Source: Bacteriovoracaceae bacterium
GTDB lineage: Bacteria > Bdellovibrionota > Bacteriovoracia > Bacteriovoracales > Bacteriovoracaceae
Direction of reading: 5' to 3'
Length of the DNA stretch: 64,000 nt
Assembly (NCBI GenBank): GCA_947441615.1
Contig: CANEUH010000002.1
Location: 62,001 to 126,000, forward strand
Shown: one piece after another, positions 46,448 through 54,945 of the stretch
Layout: each line of letters opens with the position of its first letter
Position numbering within the stretch: position 1 is the first letter of the stretch
Made by a program: the position numbers and the translations under genes
Notes under the pieces: model-generated
What the model was told of the DNA's origin: nothing
Seen by the model: only the letters and a program-made list of their open reading frames with translations
Database searches by the model: none

Positions 46448-47332
46448 ATACTCGGTTTGAGAGATATTTTGTTCAATATATTCAATAATCATGTTGGCAA
46501 TATCTAGGCCTGTTGAAGTCTCGATTCCCTGTAGTCCTGGGGAAGAATTCACCTCTAAAACGAGTGGCCCTCTAGATGATCGAAGAAGGTCAACACCTGC
46601 AATATTGAGTCCCAAGGCTTTTGCTGCATTGACAGCGACTCTCGCTTCCTCGTCAGAAATAATCACTGGAACGGCCGAGCCTCCTCTATGAAGATTCGAA
46701 CGAAACTCTCCCTCTTTGGCCTTTCTCATCATGCTTGCGACGACTTTATCTCCAATAACAAATGCTCGAATATCACATCCATTACTCTCTTTAATAAATT
46801 CTTGGACTAAGAAATGCGCCTTCATTTGCCTAAAGCCATCAATGATCGACTCCGCCCCTTTATTTGTATCAGCGAGAATGACCCCCTTGCCCTGGGTTCC
46901 TTCAAGAAGCTTAATCACACAGGGAGCACCACCGACCATCTTAATGAGCTTCTCAGTCATTTTTGTGGAGTGAGCGTAGCTTGTAACCGGAAGTCCAATT
47001 CCAGATCTTGAAAGGATTTGGAGACAACGGAGTTTATCTCGAGAGCGGGTAATCGAAGTGGATTCATTCAAAGAGAAAACTCCCATCATCTCAAATTGTC
47101 TTAGCACGGCTGAACCGTAGTGAGTGATAGAAGCACCAATTCTTGGGATCACGACATTTAAATCATCTAGCATCCCATCCCGATAATAAACCATGGGCCT
47201 TGAACTGGTGATGTTCATATAGCATCGCAGAGGGTTAATCACCCTTACTTGATGGCCTCTCGATATAGCGGCCTTGACTAATCTGTGGGTTGAATAAATT
47301 TTCGGATTACGTGACAAAATTCCAATTTTCAT
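46439..47332 (-). CDS. rimK: RimK-family ATP-grasp glutamate ligase
   Basis: A 297-aa ATP-grasp enzyme. An N-terminal RimK domain is followed by [15 protein letters not shown] and LVQEFIKES with the ATP-grasp residues, and [14 protein letters not shown] has the metal-binding Glu and Asn. E. coli RimK adds glutamates to the S6 C-terminus and also makes poly-glutamate. It is the last gene behind the MerP-like and flavodoxin genes. Confidence 0.9.
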   Translation of the reverse strand: MKIGILSRNPKIYSTHRLVKAAISRGHQVRVINPLRCYMNITSSRPMVYYRDGMLDDLNVVIPRIGASITHYGSAVLRQFEMMGVFSLNESTSITRSRDKLRCLQILSRSGIGLPVTSYAHSTKMTEKLIKMVGGAPCVIKLLEGTQGKGVILADTNKGAESIIDGFRQMKAHFLVQEFIKESNGCDIRAFVIGDKVVASMMRKAKEGEFRSNLHRGGSAVPVIISDEEARVAVNAAKALGLNIAGVDLLRSSRGPLVLEVNSSPGLQGIETSTGLDIANMIIEYIEQNISQTEYSG

Positions 47333-47341
47333 AAGATTAGT

Positions 47342-47794
47342 TTAATCTCTTACCGTAGTTTTAAGAACTGATTTTAATTCTTCTAACCATTCTGGATATT
47401 GCTCCTCAAAATAAAGATCACAATCAAGTCTTTGAAGCAGCGCGTTTGCACCATGTTTTGAAAGATATTGGTCAAAGTCCTTACCGGCCTGGCAAAAATG
47501 GGGATAGTAAGTGTCACCTAAACCAATCACGGCATAGTTTAGGTGAGATAAATCGATGGCATCAGAAAATTTTAAATAACTCATCCATTCCGAAGCATTA
47601 TCCGGAGCTTCTCCATCACCGTAAGTGCTGGTTACAAGAATCAAATGCTTGAAAGTAAGAATTTCTTCAGGTGAAACGTCACCCATATCATGGATATGAA
47701 TCACACCGAAATCTCTTAAAGAGTCGCCAATCACATTCGCTAAATTAGTTGAGTTCCCACTTTGGGAACCCCAAGCTATGTGGATCTCAATCAT
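47342..47794 (-). CDS. Flavodoxin-like (MioC-type) protein
   Basis: A 150-aa FMN-fold protein. WGSQSGNSTNLA is the phosphate loop, STYGDGEAPDN contacts the flavin, and GLGDTYYPHFCQAGKDFD closes the site. It is very close in layout to E. coli MioC and to the flavodoxin domain of sulfite reductase. It overlaps the MerP-like gene by ATGA and is 9 nt from rimK. It probably carries electrons to an unidentified redox partner. Confidence 0.85.
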   Translation of the reverse strand: MIEIHIAWGSQSGNSTNLANVIGDSLRDFGVIHIHDMGDVSPEEILTFKHLILVTSTYGDGEAPDNASEWMSYLKFSDAIDLSHLNYAVIGLGDTYYPHFCQAGKDFDQYLSKHGANALLQRLDCDLYFEEQYPEWLEELKSVLKTTVRD

Positions 47795-48069
47795 TGAAGG
47801 CGTCTGATTTTTGAAGCCTCGTATCCAGCCTTTTTAATTGCTGACTTAATTTCAGCATCAGTGATCTTTTTATCTTTTATTTCACTAAAGCGAGCTTTTT
47901 TCTCCTCTAAACTTACGGTTATGTTTTCAGCTTTTTGAGTCGCCTTTAATTCTCTTGTGATGTGCTCTACACACATTCCGCAGCTCATTCCATTAACGTC
48001 AACCTCAACTTTGATGGCAAATGCTGAAAAAGACATGATTAGTCCTAAAATAAATGATGATATTTTCAT
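47791..48069 (-). CDS. Exported heavy-metal-associated (MerP/CopZ-like) protein
   Basis: A 92-aa protein with a signal peptide (MKISSFILGLIMSFSAFA) and an HMA fold. GMSCGMC (Cys30, Cys33) is the metal-binding loop. It is periplasmic by its signal, like MerP. A MerC-like gene lies divergently, which suggests metal uptake or export, but the metal cannot be read from sequence. Confidence 0.85.
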   Translation of the reverse strand: MKISSFILGLIMSFSAFAIKVEVDVNGMSCGMCVEHITRELKATQKAENITVSLEEKKARFSEIKDKKITDAEIKSAIKKAGYEASKIRRLQ

Positions 48070-48083
48070 GAGTTATCCCCTTT

Positions 48084-48112
48084 TTGGATATGAACAATTT
48101 ATTCGGTATTAT
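48084..48112 (+). promoter_or_regulatory. Probable sigma-70 promoter of the MerC-like gene
   Basis: TTGGAT (48084-48089) and TATTAT (48107-48112) are separated by 17 bases, in the 78-nt gap between the MerP-like and MerC-like genes, and lie 35 nt before the MerC ATG. No MerR-type operator with a long spacer is seen. Confidence 0.45.
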
Positions 48113-48147
48113 AGACGACTTCTCTCACTTCAGGTATATCCCACTCA

Positions 48148-48519
48148 ATGAAAAAAGTATGGGATCGTCTAGGAATTGCCTTTTCTTCGGCCTGTGTGGC
48201 CCATTGTATACTCGTGGCGTTTGTTCCGGTCCTTTTTCCGGCCATTTCCGCTTACACTCACTCCTCCTGGATACATGTGATCGTCGGGATCATCATACTA
48301 TTCACCTCGCCTCTCGCCTTTGTGCCTGGTTTTAAAAAACACGGCCTATCCTGGATATTTAAATCGGCCATAATAGGTTTGATTTTGATCTTTTCTGGAA
48401 TTGTACTCGAAGGAAAGATGAGTGATCAGATGAGTCATAGTATCTCTATTTTTGGCTCCCTGATTTTAGTTTTCTCCCACATTAAAAATCTACAACACTC
48501 CCGCGGCTGTAATCACTGA
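48148..48519 (+). CDS. MerC-family membrane protein
   Basis: A 123-aa protein with four hydrophobic helices. The first includes SACVAHCILVAFVP, the Cys-containing helix of MerC, and a Cys-His pair ends the protein (RGCNH). MerC moves mercury or related metals through the inner membrane. No mercuric reductase or MerR is in the window, so a different metal is possible. It is divergent from the MerP-like gene. Confidence 0.8.
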   Translation: MKKVWDRLGIAFSSACVAHCILVAFVPVLFPAISAYTHSSWIHVIVGIIILFTSPLAFVPGFKKHGLSWIFKSAIIGLILIFSGIVLEGKMSDQMSHSISIFGSLILVFSHIKNLQHSRGCNH

Positions 48520-48572
48520 AATGATTGTTTGAAGATACTGACAGTTCTTTTACCTTCACCTACTATTAAAAC

Positions 48573-49268
48573 ATGTTGCAAAAAGCTCTTACCGACAAAT
48601 TCACTGAACTGTTAAAAATCCACCGAGAAGCCTCGGGACTTAGTCAGACGGACATATCAGAAATGCTTCGAATTGGACTGCGCTCCTACCAGCGTTATGA
48701 ATCAGGTGAATCCTCTCCTTCAATTGAGGTCACTTATCTTCTATCGAGGATATTAAAGTTTGAATTAAAGGAACTTTTTGAAATAAAAAATCCTCAACAT
48801 ATCATCCCTGGTTTAAAAATTTATCATCCTAATGAGGTCGATCAATTCATGAAAAATGACTTGATCGAGAAAACTGGATTCATTGCTCTTACTCAATCAA
48901 AAGAATTTCAAAGAATTCTTGAGAAGGGTGATATTAAAGAAATTAAAAAATTGCATTTTTTTAACTCCTCAGATTTTTCGTTCTCTTTATCTAATCCAAA
49001 AAATACGATCCTAAATGCTAAGGCCCTAAAGATAACTGGTTTTGAAGATGAAATAGTCCCAACCAATCTAGGTCAGGATAACCCGAATTTAATGGGACTT
49101 ATTTGGGCAAATTTTCTCGATACAGGAAGTTGTTTTTTTGAACAAGTCACTTATCCAAATTTTCCATCTGGAAAAAGTAAAATGACAGTAAAGGGATTCT
49201 ATACCAACGCTTCACAGAATCATCTCGTTTTTGGAGTTTTAGACTTCAGTAGAATCGAAACAGAATAA
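48573..49268 (+). CDS. XRE-family transcriptional regulator
   Basis: A 231-aa protein. Residues about 12-68 are a Cro/CI helix-turn-helix: GLSQTDISEMLRIGLRSYQRYESG is the second to third helix region. The remaining 160 residues form an unrecognised C-terminal domain that may sense a ligand. It stands alone, so its target is unknown. Confidence 0.78.
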   Translation: MLQKALTDKFTELLKIHREASGLSQTDISEMLRIGLRSYQRYESGESSPSIEVTYLLSRILKFELKELFEIKNPQHIIPGLKIYHPNEVDQFMKNDLIEKTGFIALTQSKEFQRILEKGDIKEIKKLHFFNSSDFSFSLSNPKNTILNAKALKITGFEDEIVPTNLGQDNPNLMGLIWANFLDTGSCFFEQVTYPNFPSGKSKMTVKGFYTNASQNHLVFGVLDFSRIETE

Positions 49269-49442
49269 TTCAGTCTAATCGCTGACAGAACCATTTCCTC
49301 TGTCAGCCTCTCCAAGCTTTTGATATTTCAAATAGGCTTTGATTTCCATATAAAAAGATCCTCCTTTTTGTTGCGATTTTCTCATCGATCGTAAAAAGTT
49401 CAATTCGCCTTAAGTTTTCTTAAGACTAGAAAAGGAGTTTCT

Positions 49443-50018
49443 ATGAAAAAAAGGGTTCCCTTGTTGGCCATGACACTTTCACTCTCTTGGCTAACACCAT
49501 CAATGGCAACTGTTCCGACACTGGCGGAAACTTTTGCGACAAATGTATTTATGTATAACGGAACAAGCTCACAAAGAGCAAAAATTGATCTTGCTGAACA
49601 GAAGCTAAGAGAGGTCATTCAGTCTGAAGAATTTAAAAACCGAGTCATCAACTTCACCTACAATGGGACTAAAAAATTTGTAGATAATAATGGCTTAACC
49701 AACACTCAAATCTATTACAAAATTTTAAAGGCAGCTGAAAAACTTCTTCCAGTGATTGATAATGAATTAGATCTTAATATTAAAACTTACTACTCATCTT
49801 CTTCGACAGTCGGATACACATCCTCAAATATTAACTACATAAATTTCAACACCAAATATCTTAACAGTTATTCTTTAAGTGCAACTGCGAAAACCATGAT
49901 GCACGAGTGGCTTCATAAACTCGGCTTCGGTCACGCTTATTACTATTCAACAAGCCGCAATTATTCTGTTCCCTACGGAATTGGAAAAATCATGTCAGAT
50001 CTCGCGGCAAAAATATAA
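49443..50018 (+). CDS. Small secreted metzincin-like zinc peptidase
   Basis: A 191-aa protein with a signal peptide (about 1-22). HEWLHKLGFGH (154-164) is the full HExxHxxGxxH zinc motif of metzincins. PYGIGKIM shortly after contains a Met that could be the Met-turn. It is smaller than most secreted members, with no propeptide that I can identify. Behind it by 13 nt, in the same direction, is a 74-aa exported Cys protein. A predation role is inference. Confidence 0.8.
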   Translation: MKKRVPLLAMTLSLSWLTPSMATVPTLAETFATNVFMYNGTSSQRAKIDLAEQKLREVIQSEEFKNRVINFTYNGTKKFVDNNGLTNTQIYYKILKAAEKLLPVIDNELDLNIKTYYSSSSTVGYTSSNINYINFNTKYLNSYSLSATAKTMMHEWLHKLGFGHAYYYSTSRNYSVPYGIGKIMSDLAAKI

Positions 50019-50031
50019 GAAGGAGAATCAG

Positions 50032-50256
50032 ATGAAAACATTCATTTTTGGATTAATGTTAGTGAGTTCGGCATCATCATTTGCAGACTTTAGGCAAGAA
50101 TTTGATGAGGAAACGGAGAAGAAATGCTATCACGAGGCCCGAAAAAAAGGCTGCGTAAAAAATGATCTTGAGGATAAAATCTGCACAGAGAAGATTAAAA
50201 AAAATCTTTCAGAAACCTGTAAAACTCTTCACGAAGAAAGAAAAAAAGTTAGGTAA
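50032..50256 (+). CDS. Small exported cysteine protein, next to the metzincin-like peptidase
   Basis: A 74-aa protein with a signal peptide (MKTFIFGLMLVSSASSFA). Its mature part has four cysteines in a charged Lys/Glu-rich background (KCYHEARKKGC, KICTEK, ETCKTL), which fits two disulfides. The ATG has AGGAG 6 nt upstream. It follows the peptidase gene by 13 nt and precedes a terminator. It could be a partner or inhibitor of the peptidase; nothing proves it. Confidence 0.68.
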   Translation: MKTFIFGLMLVSSASSFADFRQEFDEETEKKCYHEARKKGCVKNDLEDKICTEKIKKNLSETCKTLHEERKKVR

Positions 50257-50263
50257 AAAAAAG

Positions 50264-50285
50264 GCCCTCAAAAGAGGGCTTTTTC
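50264..50285 (+). terminator. Intrinsic terminator between the exported protein gene and rpmE
   Basis: Stem GCCCTC/GAGGGC (50264-50269 with 50274-50279), AAAA loop, then TTTTT on the plus strand and an A-run before it, so it can work in both directions: for the plus-strand small gene and for rpmE on the minus strand. Confidence 0.8.
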
Positions 50286-50306
50286 ATATTTTCAAAAATT
50301 TTGAAA

Positions 50307-50549
50307 TTATTTTTTTCCGTATTTTTTCTTGAAACGATCAACACGACCTTCAGTATCCATTACACGTTGTGTTCCTGTGTAGAATGGGTGAGATCCAGAA
50401 GAAATATCAACTTTGAAAAGAGGATATTCTTTACCTTGGAAAGTTGTCTTATCCGAAGTTTTGATAGTTGATTTAGTAAGAATTTCAAAATCACAAGAAA
50501 CGTCTTTAAAAACTACATCTCTATACTCTGGGTGAATACCTTTTTTCAT
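50307..50549 (-). CDS. rpmE: 50S ribosomal protein L31 (type B-like)
   Basis: An 80-aa protein. [16 protein letters not shown] and [23 protein letters not shown] match L31. There is one cysteine only and no CxxC pair, so it is the zinc-free (B) form, which does not need zinc to bind the ribosome. Start ATG has AAGGA-type sequence upstream. Confidence 0.93.
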   Translation of the reverse strand: MKKGIHPEYRDVVFKDVSCDFEILTKSTIKTSDKTTFQGKEYPLFKVDISSGSHPFYTGTQRVMDTEGRVDRFKKKYGKK

Positions 50550-50653
50550 ACGCTTATCCTTATAAATAATACATTTCTAACAAATTAAGTTCTGGCAATT
50601 TACCGACCGAGGGGCTCGATGTCAACGATGAATTGACAACTTCCATAGGTCTA

Positions 50654-53215
50654 TTATTTTTTCGCCGCAGCAAGAACAATGCTGGCAAGCTCAGCTTCCG
50701 TCATCTTTTCAATTGTTTTCGGGTCTCTCTTGTCCTCAGGAAGGGTGATATTCTTAGTACCAACCTTGATGTATGGGCCATACTTACCATCTAAAATTGA
50801 GGCCTTCTTCTTTAATTTCGCTACGACGCCAAAATCTTTAAGAACCTTTCCACCACGCTTAGATGCCCCCTTCTCTTCAGAAAGTAGCTCAATGGCGCGC
50901 TTTAGACCAATCGTATAAAGATCATCCTCTTTTTTTAAAGAACGAAATGTACCGTCATGCATTACATAGGGTCCAAATCGACCATTGTTAGCGAGGATCG
51001 GCTTTTTCGTTTCAGGATGAACTCCAAGCTCTCTTGGAAGAGACAACGCATGAAGAGCGTCATCAATGGTGACCGTTTTTGGGTCTTTTCCTTTAGGAAG
51101 TGAGGCTCTTTTTGGTTTTTGGTTAGAATCCGTTACTTCTCCAAGCTGAAAGTAAGCTCCGTAGCGACCCACAAGACAGTAAATGTTCTGCTTCGTTTTT
51201 GGATCTTTACCCATCGGTGTTGGACCGTCTGCTTGCGATTTAATCAGATCCTTAATCTGCTCGGGATCCAGATCGGCAGGCGCAATATCTTCAGGAATTG
51301 AAGCGTGAACCTCTTCTTTACCTTTCATCTCGACAACATATGGCCCAAATCGGCCGACTTTAATATCCATATCCTTACCGTCTTTAGTAATATGGATAGT
51401 TCGAGATTCTTCTGGTTTAATTTTTTTATCTTGCTCTTCAACTTTCTTCGCAAGTCCCGTCTTACCTTTATAAAACTTTGTAAGGTACTTAAGCCAATCT
51501 TCTTCACCATAAGCAATTTTATCCAGGGACTCTTCCATTTCTGAGGTAAATGAATAATCCACTAAATTTTCAAAATGATTTTCAAGAAGTTGTATCACCG
51601 CCATTCCTGTAAAAGTAGGAACCAGGGCCGATGCCTCTTTTCGCACGTATCCTCGATCGAGAATAGTTCCAATAATAGAGGCGTAAGTTGAAGGTCGACC
51701 AACGCCTTCTTTCTCTAAAGCTTGAACAATTGATGCTTCCGTAAATCGAGCAGGTGGCTTTGTTTCATGAAGATCAGGAGTGATAGAAGCTGCTTTTAAA
51801 AGATCTCCCCTCTTAAGGACAGGAAGAATAACTTCCTTGTCTTCTAGGGCTGCTTCTGGATCATCTGAGCCTTCAACATAAACTCTTAAAAATCCCGGAA
51901 ATAAAATGCGAGTTCCGGAAGCTGAGAATTCAGCGTCACCAGCTTCTATCTTTATTGTCATAGATGCCTTCTCAGCTTCTTTCATCTGAGTCGCCATCGT
52001 TCTTTTCCAAATGAGCTCATACAATTGAAGTTCACGACCACTGAGTCCAGTCTTTTCTGGGTGAGTAAACTCGGCACCTGCGGGTCTGATGGCCTCGTGG
52101 GCCTCTTGCGCACCCTTTTGTTTTGCCGAATACTGTCGAACTTCTGGATTTAAATACTCTTTTCCATAAAGCTTTTGAACCATCTCACGGGCCGCATTGA
52201 TCGCCTCTTGAGAGAGATTCGGGGAATCTGTTCTCATATATGTAATGAGACCTTCTTCATACAAGCGCTGGGCCGTTCTCATGGTGTCTTTTGAAGACAT
52301 ACCAAGTTTTCTGTTCGATTCCATTTGGAGTGTCGAAGTAATAAAAGGAATAGCTGGCTTTGAATTAAAAGTTTTTTCTTCAACAGAAGTCACTTTCCAA
52401 GAAGCTTTCTCAATATTTTTAGCGAGATCCTTAGATTGTTTTTCATCTAAAAGAACCACTTTCTTTTCATCAACGAGTTTACCTGTAAGACCATCGAAAT
52501 CCTTACCACCTGCGACTCTCGTTCCTTTCACAGAAGTGAGTTTTGCGTCAAAGAGCGCTTTCTTATCTTTTTCTGGATGAACTTGAGCTTTAATGTCCCA
52601 GTAGACAGAGCGCTTAAAGCGCATACGTTCACGCTCACGCTCAACAATCATTTTTAAACCAGTCGACTGAACTCTACCCGCTGATAAACCGTAAGCGATT
52701 TTCTTCCATATCAGTGGAGAGAGCGTGTAACCGTATAGACGATCGAGAATTCGACGAGTTTCTTGAGCTCGAACAAGTTTATCATCCACTTCTCTCGTAT
52801 CTTTTAACGCCTTCTGGATAGCGGTCTTCGTGATTTCATGGAAAACCATTCGCTTAACCGGAACCTTAGGCTTTAAGAGTTCAAGTAAATGCCAGGAAAT
52901 AGACTCACCTTCGCGGTCTTCATCGGTCGCAAGATAAATGGCGTCAACACCCTTCATCTTCGTTTTTAGGTCACTGATTATTTTCTTTTTATCTTTTGGA
53001 ACCACGTAAAGAGGCTCAAAGTTCTCATCAACATTTACACCAAGTTTCGCCCACTCTTCTTTTTTTAAGGCAGCAGGAATATCGGATGCTGACTGCGGAA
53101 GATCTCGTATGTGACCCATACTCGCTTCAACAATATAATTACTTGGGAGAAATTTTCTTATGGTCTTGGCCTTTGTGGGTGACTCCACAATAACCAGATA
53201 CTTTTTGTCCGCCAT
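50654..53215 (-). CDS. topA: DNA topoisomerase I with C-terminal repeats
   Basis: An 853-aa type IA topoisomerase. The TOPRIM domain has ESPTKAKT (Glu11) and DEDREGE (98-104). The active-site Tyr326 is in GLITYMRTDS. The C-terminal half holds no Cys4 zinc fingers; instead it has repeats around GRFGPYV, GRYGAYF, NNGRFGPYV and GKYGPYIKVG, which are DNA-binding C-terminal repeat domains. It relaxes negative supercoils. Transcribed alone, upstream of a 56-aa gene region on the other strand. Confidence 0.95.
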   Translation of the reverse strand: MADKKYLVIVESPTKAKTIRKFLPSNYIVEASMGHIRDLPQSASDIPAALKKEEWAKLGVNVDENFEPLYVVPKDKKKIISDLKTKMKGVDAIYLATDEDREGESISWHLLELLKPKVPVKRMVFHEITKTAIQKALKDTREVDDKLVRAQETRRILDRLYGYTLSPLIWKKIAYGLSAGRVQSTGLKMIVERERERMRFKRSVYWDIKAQVHPEKDKKALFDAKLTSVKGTRVAGGKDFDGLTGKLVDEKKVVLLDEKQSKDLAKNIEKASWKVTSVEEKTFNSKPAIPFITSTLQMESNRKLGMSSKDTMRTAQRLYEEGLITYMRTDSPNLSQEAINAAREMVQKLYGKEYLNPEVRQYSAKQKGAQEAHEAIRPAGAEFTHPEKTGLSGRELQLYELIWKRTMATQMKEAEKASMTIKIEAGDAEFSASGTRILFPGFLRVYVEGSDDPEAALEDKEVILPVLKRGDLLKAASITPDLHETKPPARFTEASIVQALEKEGVGRPSTYASIIGTILDRGYVRKEASALVPTFTGMAVIQLLENHFENLVDYSFTSEMEESLDKIAYGEEDWLKYLTKFYKGKTGLAKKVEEQDKKIKPEESRTIHITKDGKDMDIKVGRFGPYVVEMKGKEEVHASIPEDIAPADLDPEQIKDLIKSQADGPTPMGKDPKTKQNIYCLVGRYGAYFQLGEVTDSNQKPKRASLPKGKDPKTVTIDDALHALSLPRELGVHPETKKPILANNGRFGPYVMHDGTFRSLKKEDDLYTIGLKRAIELLSEEKGASKRGGKVLKDFGVVAKLKKKASILDGKYGPYIKVGTKNITLPEDKRDPKTIEKMTEAELASIVLAAAKK

Positions 53216-53459
53216 TTTTGTCCTATATATAGAAGAGACTATCCTTAATAGAGATAAGGGCCATCCGAAAAAGAGTCAAGGACTAAAATCTGCGACACCT
53301 TGAGCAAGAGTTGCGTTTTGGATAAGGGAAATGCAACTTTTTCCTCTCAAACCAGGCCCTAAAAAAGAAAAATTTACATGGTTTTAAAATCTTAACAATT
53401 TCCTGAAATACTTTTGGAGTATTAAGAAAAGGTAAAGTTTAAAGAAGCGAGGCCAGTAT

Positions 53460-53630
53460 ATGGATCAAAATCTGGATCAACCGACAATTTGGGATCATAT
53501 CTACTTTTGGATAAAAGAATTAATAATTCTAGTCACTTTAATCACTGTTATCACAATTTCTTTATCAGCTTTTTTTTCTCTGCCCGAAGTGAGTTCAACT
53601 CCGGAACTTTTAGAATTTATATTAAGTTAA
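53460..53630 (+). CDS. 56-aa single-pass membrane protein
   Basis: A 56-codon frame with ATG behind GCGAGG at 7-nt spacing. The product has an acidic and aromatic head (DQPTIWDHIYFWIKE), then a hydrophobic helix (ELIILVTLITVITISLSAFF), then a short acidic tail. It ends 7 nt before a hairpin. It starts 245 nt from topA, in the opposite direction. Unknown function. Confidence 0.6.
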   Translation: MDQNLDQPTIWDHIYFWIKELIILVTLITVITISLSAFFSLPEVSSTPELLEFILS

Positions 53631-53636
53631 CAACAT

Positions 53637-53654
53637 GCCCCTCTTTCGAGGGGC
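53637..53654. terminator. Hairpin between convergent genes
   Basis: A 7-bp GC-rich inverted repeat (GCCCCTC/GAGGGGC, TTTC loop) between the 56-aa gene and the convergent 53661-54848 gene. It lacks a U tract on either strand, so its termination strength is doubtful. Confidence 0.4.
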
Positions 53655-53660
53655 GATCTC

Positions 53661-54848
53661 TTATGAAACTTTTGGAACAATGTCTTTCTTTTCTTCTTCA
53701 ACAGGGACTTCATTTTTTTTCTTTCTTTTTCCCTTTAATTTTTCAATCTCACGTGAAACCTGGTTGTGAAATTTCTTACCAGCAACATAACCTATAGCTC
53801 GGCTTTTTAAGAGCTCATAGCCTGAACGGTTTGTAACATAACTGCAAAACATTTTGAGGTCTTTGTCTTCCGCAAATTTTTCTTGAGTCTCTTTTTGTAA
53901 ACAAATCGCCGAGGAAATGCCTGTTCCAATGTTGGCGGCCAAGACAGGTGTCGAGTATAGTCCAGCAAGAGTGCTTGAAATGATGTTAAGAGCTATTTTG
54001 GGTGCAAAGATCTGACCGACAATCGTCCCAGCAAGTTCAAAAACATTTGGAACAGCAGCTTTATAGTTATCAAAACTTATCGCCTTATCAAAATAACCAG
54101 AAGTCACGATATCATTCAAATCTTCTTTTGTTACAAGTCCAACGAGTCCTTTCATTTCCTTAAATTCAGGATGGTTATTAATAAAGTCTGGATTCATTTT
54201 AGCGGGATCAATTGTAGCAATCTCTTCGGCAGTTAATTCAAATCCCGTTAAATCTTCAGGTATTTCTCTTTTGAGTTCAAGAGACACAAGAAAGTCTCTC
54301 ATTAGTCTTTGAGATTTCCTCTTCATGATTTCTTCCATCTTCGAGAGCATAACTTCGATCATTTCTTCTGGAGTTCCCGCCTGAAGGTAGAGCTTATCAA
54401 ATTCTTTTCGATGATTAAGAAAGAATTGATATAAAGCGACTAGATCTTTATTCTTATCACTTTTTTCAACTGCACCTTTAAGAAAAGCAGAAGCTGTCAT
54501 AAAGGGTTTTGTGGTAGTTGTCGTTAACCAAGCTGCTCCTTTACCGATTTGCCTTCCAAAGTCCCTAAAGAAGTTTTTTGACTTTTTCTTTTGGGAGCAT
54601 TCAGCGCAATCACCTTTGTGAGATTCAACTTCAATTTCATGGCCTTCCTTTGAATTTTTAAATGTTTCCGCGACTTTATTTAGAAATTCTTTGGTGGATT
54701 CACTATGCTTACCTGATTGAGCTTCTTTTTGTAGTTCTTCAGCAATCACTTCTTTTTCTACTTCTGAAACTTCGATTATTTCTTGTGCGCCTACATGACT
54801 AAGGTTCCAGCACAATAAAAATACAAAAAACAAAGCTGTCATATTCAT
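53661..54848 (-). CDS. Exported protein of unknown function
   Basis: A 395-aa protein with a signal peptide (MNMTALFFVFLLCWNLSHVGAQ). The mature part is mostly helical and charged, with CAECS near 83-87, a Gly/Ala-rich hydrophobic stretch near 280-320 that may insert in a membrane, and a Lys/Glu-rich tail. A strong AGGAG site precedes the ATG. No family is recognised. It is monocistronic. Confidence 0.7.
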   Translation of the reverse strand: MNMTALFFVFLLCWNLSHVGAQEIIEVSEVEKEVIAEELQKEAQSGKHSESTKEFLNKVAETFKNSKEGHEIEVESHKGDCAECSQKKKSKNFFRDFGRQIGKGAAWLTTTTTKPFMTASAFLKGAVEKSDKNKDLVALYQFFLNHRKEFDKLYLQAGTPEEMIEVMLSKMEEIMKRKSQRLMRDFLVSLELKREIPEDLTGFELTAEEIATIDPAKMNPDFINNHPEFKEMKGLVGLVTKEDLNDIVTSGYFDKAISFDNYKAAVPNVFELAGTIVGQIFAPKIALNIISSTLAGLYSTPVLAANIGTGISSAICLQKETQEKFAEDKDLKMFCSYVTNRSGYELLKSRAIGYVAGKKFHNQVSREIEKLKGKRKKKNEVPVEEEKKDIVPKVS

Positions 54849-54945
54849 AAAAGTCTCCTGAAAAAAAATGAATCAGGATAGTTGCAGCAATTTCAATGCC
54901 ACAGGAATGAGACAATTTACAAGGAGTTGGCCAGGAGGAATCTGT

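Noticed and set aside
53489-53797. A 102-aa plus-strand frame overlapping the gap next to topA
   Set aside because: It lacks a ribosome site and runs into the 53661-54848 gene. The 56-aa frame starting at 53460 has a good site and a membrane-helix profile and explains the region better.
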